Shown piece after piece: positions 39,653 through 45,925 of a stretch of 64,000 nt of DNA. Both the position numbers and the translations under genes were made by a program. The stretch is taken from positions 11,686 through 75,685 of the forward strand of contig JACKDN010000036.1 of assembly GCA_020633465.1 (NCBI GenBank). The letters are read 5' to 3'. The notes below the pieces were generated by a model that saw only the letters and a program-made list of their open reading frames with translations, had not been told where the DNA came from and did not search any database. The stretch is from Myxococcales bacterium. Lineage in GTDB: Bacteria; Myxococcota_A; Bradymonadia; UBA7976; UBA1532. Within the stretch, counting starts at the first letter, position 1; each line of letters starts with the position of its first letter.

Positions 39653-40999
39653 TCAGCGCCGCCGCCGGCGCAGGCCGAGGCCGACCAGCGCCAGCAGGGC
39701 CAGGCCGCCCCAGCCGCCCGTGCGCTCGCCGGGCGCCGCGACGCAGCCCCCGGCGTCGTCCTTCGCCTCGCCCTCGACCACCAGGGTCGAGGTGGACTCG
39801 GCCAGGGCCCCGATCTCACGGCTCACCTCGTCCTCGAACACCGTCTCGACGTGCAGCTTGACCTCGTAGGTGCCCGGCTGATCGGGCACCAGCACCGGCG
39901 CCTCGCCGTCGCGATAGATGTACTCGAAGGGCGAGGACTCCGAAACCGCGCCGGTCGCGCCCTTCACCGTCGCGCTCGACCCGTCGGGCCGCTTGGTCAC
40001 CGTCCAGGTGTACTTCATCGCCTGGCTCTTGCGGTTGGCCCACAGACGCAGCCGCACCGGCTCGCCGGTCTTGGCGATCAGGTTCGGCGTGTACACCTGC
40101 AGCGCCGACAGCGGGTCGAGGCAGCGCCCGTAGTCGCCGAAGACGGTGAAGCAGAAGCGATCGTCGCAGCTGTCGCCGCGCCCGTCGCGGTCGAGGTCGA
40201 TCTGCCCGTCGTTGCTCACCATCGGGCAGTTGTCCCGCAGGTTGGGCACGTCGTCGCCGTCGATGTCCGGGTCGCACGCGTCGCCGATGCCGTCGCCGTC
40301 CATGTCGGCCTGATCGGGGTTGGCGACCTTGATGCAGTTGTCGGGCGCGATGGGGTCGAAGTTGCCCACGCCGTCGCCATCGTCGTCGGGGAAGCACGAC
40401 GCGCGCTGCAGCTCGTCGGGGATGTCGATGTCGGGGTTCAGCGGGCAGGGATCCTCGAGGTTGGGCCGGCTGTCGCCGTCGACGTCGGGGTCGCAGGCGT
40501 CGCCGACGCCGTCGCCGTCGAGGTCGAACTGAAGCCCGTCGATCATCGGGTTGGGCACGCCCTTGCAGTTGTCGTCGACGTTCGGCACGTCGTCGCCGTC
40601 CATGTCGTCGTCGCAGGCGTCGCCGAAGCCGTCGCCGTCGAGGTCGAGCTGATCGGCGTTGCCCATGCCCAGGCAGTTGTCGCAGCTGTCGCCGAAGCCG
40701 TCGCCGTCGCCGTCGCTCTGGTCGAGGTTGTGGCGCCGCGGGCAGTTGTCGAAGGGGTCCTCGATGCCGTCGTCGTCGTAGTCGTCGGCGCGCTGGTAGG
40801 TGTCGCCGAGGTCGGTGTTGTTGATGAGGATGCTGCCCCCACCGCCCCCGCCGCCGCCGCCGCCGCTCATGTTCGGCGTGCCGCACTGCCCGAAGTTGTC
40901 GTCGCACTCGAAGGGCGGGCTCTCGGACATGTCCTGGGCGTGGGCGACGACCGGGAAGAACGCCGCCCCGCAGAGGGCGATGACCCAACGACACTTCAT
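39653..40999 (-). CDS. TSP3-repeat secreted protein with MYXO-CTERM-like tail
   Basis: Protein of 448 residues; ATG 40999 follows AGGAGG. A Sec signal peptide (cleavage near AHA) and a poly-Gly stretch lead into about seven TSP3 calcium repeats (residues ~70-300; DLDGDGFGDACD, DVDGDSRPNLED). An Ig/PKD-like beta-sandwich follows (about 310-410; PVRLRLWANRKSQAMKYTW). The C terminus has Gly-Cys, a hydrophobic helix (LALLALVGLGL) and five Arg, the MYXO-CTERM layout recognised by myxosortase. Cleavage and lipid attachment at that Cys would place it on the cell surface. It lies 48 nt upstream of the VWA copy 2 gene on the same strand. Confidence 0.88.
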   Translation of the reverse strand: MKCRWVIALCGAAFFPVVAHAQDMSESPPFECDDNFGQCGTPNMSGGGGGGGGGGSILINNTDLGDTYQRADDYDDDGIEDPFDNCPRRHNLDQSDGDGDGFGDSCDNCLGMGNADQLDLDGDGFGDACDDDMDGDDVPNVDDNCKGVPNPMIDGLQFDLDGDGVGDACDPDVDGDSRPNLEDPCPLNPDIDIPDELQRASCFPDDDGDGVGNFDPIAPDNCIKVANPDQADMDGDGIGDACDPDIDGDDVPNLRDNCPMVSNDGQIDLDRDGRGDSCDDRFCFTVFGDYGRCLDPLSALQVYTPNLIAKTGEPVRLRLWANRKSQAMKYTWTVTKRPDGSSATVKGATGAVSESSPFEYIYRDGEAPVLVPDQPGTYEVKLHVETVFEDEVSREIGALAESTSTLVVEGEAKDDAGGCVAAPGERTGGWGGLALLALVGLGLRRRRR

Positions 41000-41050
41000 G
41001 ACTGACCTCCTGGTGGCGCCCGGGCCCCTCCCCGGCGCACGCCTCGGGCC

Positions 41051-41056
41051 AGCATA
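41051..41056 (-). promoter_or_regulatory. Putative -10 element TATGCT for the TSP3/MYXO-CTERM gene
   Basis: TATGCT on the minus strand, 52 nt upstream of ATG 40999. The identical hexamer faces the divergent gene at 41095-41100. No convincing -35 box is visible. Confidence 0.35.
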
Positions 41057-41094
41057 GCGGCGTTCGGCGACGCACGCGAGCCCCTGCGCTGGTG

Positions 41095-41100
41095 TATGCT
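41095..41100 (+). promoter_or_regulatory. Putative -10 element TATGCT for the divergent lipoprotein
   Basis: TATGCT overlaps the ATG at 41096. If it is the -10 box, transcription starts near 41107 and the functional start codon is GTG 41108 on a leaderless message. Confidence 0.35.
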
Positions 41101-41107
41101 GCGCGAC

Positions 41108-41734
41108 GTGCACCGCCCCCGACCTCGCGCCGAACGCCCCGCCTGGGCCCCCCTGCTGGCGCTGCCGATCGCGCTCGCGGCCGCGTCGTGCAAGGACGAG
41201 ACGCCGATGGTGGTGGTCACGGTGTGCGGCGACCTGCGGGCCCCCGGCGACGTCGACACCTTGCGCGTGACGGTCCGAAACGAGGATCGCAGCGAGGCCT
41301 ACTCGGGATTGATCGAAAACCTATCGCCTGGCCCACGAACAGACCCATCGAATACATCCAGTGACGGTGGAACGGATGCCGGTGACTCCGACGCCGGCGC
41401 CCCGGACGCCGCGCCGCCCGACGCCGGCGACGCGGGACCGCCGGACGGCGGCTGCGCGCCCGACGGCGTGCCCGTCCGCCGCGCCGCGCGCCTGCCCGCG
41501 CCCGCTGGCCGCGGCTGGATCGAGGTGGTCGGCCTGCGCGAGGGCGTGCGCGTGGCCACCTCCGAGGTGCGCACCGCCCCCATCGGCGACGCCGACCTCG
41601 CCGTCGTCGTGCCCCTGAACCGCGACTGCCTCGGCGCCGAGTGCCCCCTGGGCCAGACCTGCCGCGCCGGCGCGTGCGTCATCGTCCCGCAGGGCGAGAC
41701 CGAGGCGGCGTGCGCCCCAGGGTGCCCCCGATGA
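41108..41734 (+). CDS. Small lipoprotein with Asp/Ala/Pro linker
   Basis: Lipoprotein of about 208 residues (212 if started at ATG 41096). GTG 41108 is preferred because the ATG lies within a TATGCT hexamer and neither start has a Shine-Dalgarno. The signal ends AASC (lipobox). A short beta-strand segment (MVVVTVCGDLRAPGDVDTLR) is followed by a stretch of unusually AT-rich codons, a DAG/DAAP linker, a second beta-rich segment and a C-terminal Cys cluster (CLGAECPLGQTCRAGAC). No family recognised. Its stop overlaps the next gene's start as ATGA, so it is coupled to the VWA-like copy 3. Confidence 0.78.
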   Translation: MHRPRPRAERPAWAPLLALPIALAAASCKDETPMVVVTVCGDLRAPGDVDTLRVTVRNEDRSEAYSGLIENLSPGPRTDPSNTSSDGGTDAGDSDAGAPDAAPPDAGDAGPPDGGCAPDGVPVRRAARLPAPAGRGWIEVVGLREGVRVATSEVRTAPIGDADLAVVVPLNRDCLGAECPLGQTCRAGACVIVPQGETEAACAPGCPR

Positions 41735-43689
41735 GGTCGCTGCTCGTCGCCCTCCTGCTCGTCGGCTGCACCGACGCGGGCCTCTACAACCGCAGCGAGC
41801 CCCCCATCGAGGCCGACCGCGTCGCCCTCACCGGCCGCGTCTGCGCCGACGACCCCGAGACCGCGCGCTTCCCGGTGCGCGTGGTCATCGTCGCCGACCA
41901 GGCCGGCGGCCCGCTGTTCGCCGACTTCGACCCCGGCGCCGCCCGCGTAGACGTCCTTTCGCGCTTCGTCCAGTCGGCCCTCGCGCGCCCCGAGTACGCC
42001 TTCGCCGTCGTCGGCTACGCCGGCCGCGCCACGCGCCTGGCCCCCCTCGAGCCCGATCCCCAGCGCCCCGGCGCCTTCACCCGCAACCCCGGCGAGCTGC
42101 TCAACGCCCTCACCCGCCTCTCGCTGCCCGTCCCGTGCCTGGGCGAGGACACCTGCCGCGACTACGAGGACGGCCTGCGCGCCGCCCGCGCCGTCATCGA
42201 GGACGACCTGGCCGCCCGCCCCGCCGGCCTGCGCGCCACCACCCACTACGTCGTCCTGTTCGTGAACGCCGGCCCGCAGATCCCCCTCGCCCGCGCCCGC
42301 GACTGCTGCGCCGAGGGCGCCGAGTGCGAAGGCGCCGACAACCCCTCGCACATCTGCCAGCGCCAGCTCGACGCCGCCCGCGTGGCCGACCTGCGCGACC
42401 TGATCGCGGCCGAGGGCGCCGCCGGCTTCCAGTTCCACGTCATGCACCTCGCGGCCAGCGGCGACCCCGAGATCGACGACATCATGGCGGTCAACCACCA
42501 GCAGCTCGCCTTCGCCGGCGGCGGCCGCTACGCCCGCTTCGGCGCGGCCGGCGCCATCGCGGTCGATCCCCTGCGCCTGTTCGATCAGCGCGGCGCCCTG
42601 CGCGTGAAGCGCCTGGTCGTCGCCAACCTCAACGCCCTGCCCGGCCCCGACGGCCTGCGCCCGGACAGCGACGCCGACGGCCTCGCCGACGCCGAGGAGT
42701 CCGACTTCGGCGCCGACCCCGACGTCGCCGACACCGACGGCGACGGCATCACCGATCTGGTCGAGGTGCTCGCCGGCCAGTCCCCCGCGATGCGCGACAC
42801 GCCCACCGTCTGCGCCGACCTCGAGGCGCCCGCCGCCGACCTCGATCTCGACGGCCTGACCGACTGCGACGAGGCCCTGCTGGGCACCGACCGCTCGTTG
42901 GTCGACTCGGACGGCGACGGCCTGCCCGACCCCCTCGAGGTGGCCTTCGGCACCGACTACCTGGTGGCCGATCAGACGGCCGACGCCGACGGCGACGGCA
43001 TCCCCAATGGCGACGAGGTGCGCGATCACACCGATCCGCGCAGCGCCGATCTGCCCGCACGCCTGGGCGAGGCCTACCGCTACGAGGTCGACGACCTGGG
43101 CACCGTGCGCGAGCCCATCGCCCCCGCCCTGCGCAGCCTGCCCGGCGTCGAGATCGTCGAGATCTCGGGCGGTTCGACGCCCGGCCAGGGGCGCATCCGC
43201 TGGGTGCCCGGCCGCGGGCTCGCCTGGCAGGATCCCGGCGACGACGCCCCCGGCCCGCTCGTGCCGCTGACCGACGACGCGCCGCACCGGCTCGAGCTGC
43301 CCTCGTCCTCGTTCGCGCCCATCCAGGGCGACGACGGCCGCCGCGTCGTGGTCGAGGTGACGCCCGAGGCGCTGCCGCCCAGCGAGAGCGGCGAGGCCGT
43401 GCGCGTCGCCTTCCGCGAGCGCCACTGCGTCGCCTACACCGTGCGCAACGTGCGCATGCTGACCCTGCGCCCCGGCGCGGACACCCGGCGCGGCGCGCTG
43501 AACAACCTGTTCCTGTACCTCAGCCAGGCGCCCGACAGCCGCCCCGAGAAGCCCGGCCCGGTCAAGCTGGCCCACGTGCCGGTGCGCTACGACGCCCCCG
43601 ACTACCGCGAGCCCACGGGCGCGCGGCTGCTGGTGCGCGACGAGGAGTTCGTGCGCCCGCGCCTCGACCGCTTCGAGGCCGGTTTCTGA
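41731..43689 (+). CDS. VWA-like TSP3 lipoprotein (copy 3) with degenerate metal site
   Basis: Lipoprotein of 652 residues, lipobox LVGC (Cys13), with TDAGL right after the Cys as in copy 2. The N-terminal domain aligns with the VWA domains of the two minus-strand paralogues (VCADDPETARFPVRVVIVAD), but the MIDAS DxSxS is replaced by ADQAGG and the SDG motif by NAG. The metal-ion site is therefore probably lost. TSP3 repeats follow at about residues 310-440 (DSDADGLADAEE, DSDGDGLPDPLE). The shared C-terminal domain starts at HCVAYTVRNVRML. It may be a structural partner of copies 1 and 2. A terminator-like hairpin follows the stop. Confidence 0.87.
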   Translation: MRSLLVALLLVGCTDAGLYNRSEPPIEADRVALTGRVCADDPETARFPVRVVIVADQAGGPLFADFDPGAARVDVLSRFVQSALARPEYAFAVVGYAGRATRLAPLEPDPQRPGAFTRNPGELLNALTRLSLPVPCLGEDTCRDYEDGLRAARAVIEDDLAARPAGLRATTHYVVLFVNAGPQIPLARARDCCAEGAECEGADNPSHICQRQLDAARVADLRDLIAAEGAAGFQFHVMHLAASGDPEIDDIMAVNHQQLAFAGGGRYARFGAAGAIAVDPLRLFDQRGALRVKRLVVANLNALPGPDGLRPDSDADGLADAEESDFGADPDVADTDGDGITDLVEVLAGQSPAMRDTPTVCADLEAPAADLDLDGLTDCDEALLGTDRSLVDSDGDGLPDPLEVAFGTDYLVADQTADADGDGIPNGDEVRDHTDPRSADLPARLGEAYRYEVDDLGTVREPIAPALRSLPGVEIVEISGGSTPGQGRIRWVPGRGLAWQDPGDDAPGPLVPLTDDAPHRLELPSSSFAPIQGDDGRRVVVEVTPEALPPSESGEAVRVAFRERHCVAYTVRNVRMLTLRPGADTRRGALNNLFLYLSQAPDSRPEKPGPVKLAHVPVRYDAPDYREPTGARLLVRDEEFVRPRLDRFEAGF

Positions 43690-43693
43690 ACCC

Positions 43694-43720
43694 GCGGGGG
43701 CGACCACCCCCCGCCTTCTT
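43694..43720 (+). terminator. Rho-independent-like terminator
   Basis: Perfect 7-bp stem GCGGGGG / CCCCCGC (43694-43700 with 43708-43714), a 7-nt loop, then CTTCTT. It lies 5 nt after the stop of the VWA-like gene and just upstream of the motor operon promoter. Confidence 0.5.
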
Positions 43721-43747
43721 GTGAGGCCACGGGCCAGCGGGCACAAT
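43719..43747 (+). promoter_or_regulatory. Putative sigma-70 promoter of the TolQ/TolR motor operon
   Basis: TTGTGA (43719-43724) and CACAAT (43742-43747) separated by 17 nt. Each matches 4 of 6 consensus positions. Transcription would begin near 43754, 27 nt before the ATG. Confidence 0.45.
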
Positions 43748-43780
43748 CCGCCCAGCATCGGACCGCAGGCAGGGAGCCCC

Positions 43781-44425
43781 ATGGACGCGATCGTCGAGTA
43801 CCTCGATAAGGGCGGGTGGATGATGTACGTCATCCTCGGCGTGTCCATCGCCGGCCTCGCCGTCTTCCTCGAGCGCGGATTCCACCTCTTCCTGCGCCAG
43901 CGCCTGGACGCCGATGGCTTCGTGGCCGGGGTGATGAACCACGTCGAAGCGCGCCGCTTCCGCCAGGCCATCGACGCCTGCAAGGTGGGCTCGAAGCACC
44001 CGGTCGTCGCCGTCGTGCGCTCGGGCCTGATGCGGGCCAACCAGCGCGAGAAGGACGCCGAGCGCGCGATGGAGAAGGCGATGCTCGACGCCCTGCCGGC
44101 GCTCAACCGGCGCGTCGGGCTGCTGGGCTTCCTGGCCAACGTCAGCACCCTGCTCGGCCTGCTGGGCACCATCTTCGGCCTCATCACCGCCTTCTCGTCG
44201 ATCAGCCAGGCGTCGGCCGCCGAGCGCCAGGCGGTGCTGGCCGACGGCATCTCGCAGGCCATGTACACGACGGCCTTCGGCATCGTCGCCGCCGTGCCGC
44301 TGCTGTTCTTCCACTACCTGCTGACCGCGCGGCAGGAGTCGATGCTGAACGAGATGGAGGCCGCCGCCACCTCGGTGATGGTGGGGCTGACCGGGGCCGC
44401 GCACGAGAGCAAGGACGAGGGCTGA
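43781..44425 (+). CDS. MotA/TolQ/ExbB-type proton channel subunit
   Basis: Inner-membrane protein of 214 residues with the three TM helices of TolQ/ExbB: about residues 12-35 (YVILGVSIAGLAVFLERG), 112-140 (LLGFLANVSTLLGLLGTIFG) and 165-190 (AMYTTAFGIVAAVPLLFFHY). The GLLGTIFG and TTAFGIVAAVP motifs are family hallmarks. Together with the two TolR-like proteins downstream it should form a proton-driven motor, comparable to AglR with AglQ/AglS in gliding myxobacteria or to TolQR/ExbBD. First gene of a five-gene operon; AGGGAG precedes the ATG. Confidence 0.92.
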   Translation: MDAIVEYLDKGGWMMYVILGVSIAGLAVFLERGFHLFLRQRLDADGFVAGVMNHVEARRFRQAIDACKVGSKHPVVAVVRSGLMRANQREKDAERAMEKAMLDALPALNRRVGLLGFLANVSTLLGLLGTIFGLITAFSSISQASAAERQAVLADGISQAMYTTAFGIVAAVPLLFFHYLLTARQESMLNEMEAAATSVMVGLTGAAHESKDEG

Positions 44426-44431
44426 CCGACC

Positions 44432-45022
44432 GTGGCGTTCGACCGCTTCCGCAAGGCACGCGACGAGGTCGGCCAGCTCGACCTGCTGCCGGTGATGAAC
44501 CTGATGGTGGTGCTGATCCCCTTCCTGATGCTGGGGGCGGCGTTCTACCACCTGGGGGTCATCCCGACGTCGCTGCCCACGAAGGTCGACGTCGTGCCGG
44601 ACAAGCCGCCCAGCGACGACATCGTCACGCTGAACCTGCTGATCGAGCCCGAGCGCCTGGTGGTCTCGGCCTCGAGCGCCACCCTCGACGAGCCCACCCT
44701 GCGCACGCTGCGCCGCGAGTGGGCCGCGCCCGGCGCCGCCTACCCGCTGCCCGACCTGCAAGCGCACCTGGTCGCCATCAAGGCGCAGTACCCCAAGAGC
44801 GACACGCTGGTGGTCTTCCCCGAGGCCAGCATCGCCTACCAGACGCTGGTGGACGTGCTCGACACCACGCGCGAGCGCGTCATCGGCGAGCAGGGCGGCG
44901 AGCCCGTCCACGAGCCCATCTTCCCGGTCACCGTCTTCTCGAAGCCGCCCATCCCCGACTTCGACGCCCCCGCCGACGGCGGTGCCCCGGCGCCGCCCGA
45001 TGATCCCCCGGAGGCGCCGTGA
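44432..45022 (+). CDS. ExbD/TolR-type protein lacking the membrane Asp
   Basis: TolR/ExbD-like protein of 196 residues with a single N-terminal TM helix (about 18-42) and a periplasmic domain. In the family the helix carries an essential Asp (PLVDVML); here the aligned sequence is PVMNLMVVL, so Asn23 takes its place. The downstream paralogue keeps Asp21, so this subunit may be a structural partner rather than a proton carrier. The periplasmic part ends in a Pro/Ala tail. It starts at GTG 44432, 6 nt after the TolQ-like stop, and overlaps the next gene by 4 nt. Confidence 0.88.
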   Translation: MAFDRFRKARDEVGQLDLLPVMNLMVVLIPFLMLGAAFYHLGVIPTSLPTKVDVVPDKPPSDDIVTLNLLIEPERLVVSASSATLDEPTLRTLRREWAAPGAAYPLPDLQAHLVAIKAQYPKSDTLVVFPEASIAYQTLVDVLDTTRERVIGEQGGEPVHEPIFPVTVFSKPPIPDFDAPADGGAPAPPDDPPEAP

Positions 45023-45498
45023 AGCTGCGCCTGCGCCGCAACAAGACGCGCGCGACGCTGATGCTCACGTCGCTGCTCGACATGTTCACGATCATCCTCA
45101 TCTTCCTGATCGTCAGCTTCGAGGCCGAGGACTACGACTTCCGCCTCGCGCCCGATCTCACCCTGCCCGAGAGCTCGGCCCAGTCGCTGTTCAAGCCCGC
45201 CGTGAACGTGGCCGTCAGCCGCGCCGGGGTGCGCGTTCAGCAGGAACTCGTCTACCCTTTCCAGAACGGCGAGGCCGCCGCGACCGACTACACCGACGAG
45301 CAGATCCCCGCGGTGGTCGACGCGTTGGAGAAGGTGCTCGCCGCCCGGCAGTCGCTGGGCGTGGGCGACGAGACCGGCGAGGACATCATCGTGTTCCAGG
45401 CCGACCGCGAGCTGCCGTACCGCACGCTGTACCTGGTGATGCGCTCCGCGCGCCTCGCCGGGTTCAGCAAGTACCGGCTGGCCATCATCAAGGAGTGA
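45019..45498 (+). CDS. ExbD/TolR-type proton channel subunit
   Basis: TolR/ExbD-like protein of 159 residues. A basic N terminus (KLRLRRNKTR) precedes one TM helix with the conserved Asp21 (TSLLDMFTIILIFLIV), expected to carry protons with the TolQ-like subunit. The periplasmic domain is of the usual family size (DIIVFQADRELPYRTLYLVM is the typical ExbD segment). GTG 45019 overlaps the previous stop as GTGA. Confidence 0.92.
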   Translation: MKLRLRRNKTRATLMLTSLLDMFTIILIFLIVSFEAEDYDFRLAPDLTLPESSAQSLFKPAVNVAVSRAGVRVQQELVYPFQNGEAAATDYTDEQIPAVVDALEKVLAARQSLGVGDETGEDIIVFQADRELPYRTLYLVMRSARLAGFSKYRLAIIKE

Positions 45499-45505
45499 GG
45501 GCGCC

Positions 45506-45925
45506 ATGATCCGCATCCCGATCCTCGTCCTCGCCCTCGCCCTCCCCGGCCTGCCCGCCCTCGCCGCGCCGCCCGAGGCCCCCACGGTCGTCGCCCAGCG
45601 CGGCCGCACGAAGGCCCGCCGCAAGCCGAAGCCCGCCCCCAAGCCGGCCGAGCCGCCCGCCGAGGCCGCGCCCACCGCGCCCGCCGAGCCGGCCGCCGAC
45701 GATCCCGCCGCCACCGGCCTGCGCCGCTCGAACCGCGTCGAGTTCGACGCCCGTCTCGTCCGCGGTGAGAAGGCCTCGGGCGCCGTCTACCTGTTCCACC
45801 GCGCGCCGCGCCGCCTGCCCGCGCTGGTGAAGCTCGAGCCCGACTACCTCGACCCGATCGTGGTCCCGGTGCTGCGCCGCCCGGCCCAGCCCGAGCCCGA
45901 GTCGGCGGCCCCCGCGACGAAGTGA
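45506..45925 (+). CDS. Secreted Pro/Ala/Lys-rich protein of the motor operon
   Basis: Protein of 139 residues with a Sec signal peptide (cleavage near ALA, about residue 21). A Lys/Pro/Ala-rich stretch (KARRKPKPAPKPAEPP) like a periplasmic spacer is followed by a short beta-rich end containing RSNRVEFDARLVRGEKASGA. The final part resembles small proteins encoded beside AgmX/PglI genes in Myxococcota, but no family is certain. It overlaps the next gene by 4 nt, so it is likely part of the same machine. Confidence 0.8.
   Translation: MIRIPILVLALALPGLPALAAPPEAPTVVAQRGRTKARRKPKPAPKPAEPPAEAAPTAPAEPAADDPAATGLRRSNRVEFDARLVRGEKASGAVYLFHRAPRRLPALVKLEPDYLDPIVVPVLRRPAQPEPESAAPATK

Noticed and set aside
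40842..40875. Poly-Gly codon run in the TSP3/MYXO-CTERM gene as a frameshift site
   Set aside because: Signal peptide and TSP3 repeats on both sides are in the same frame, so there is no sign of slippage.
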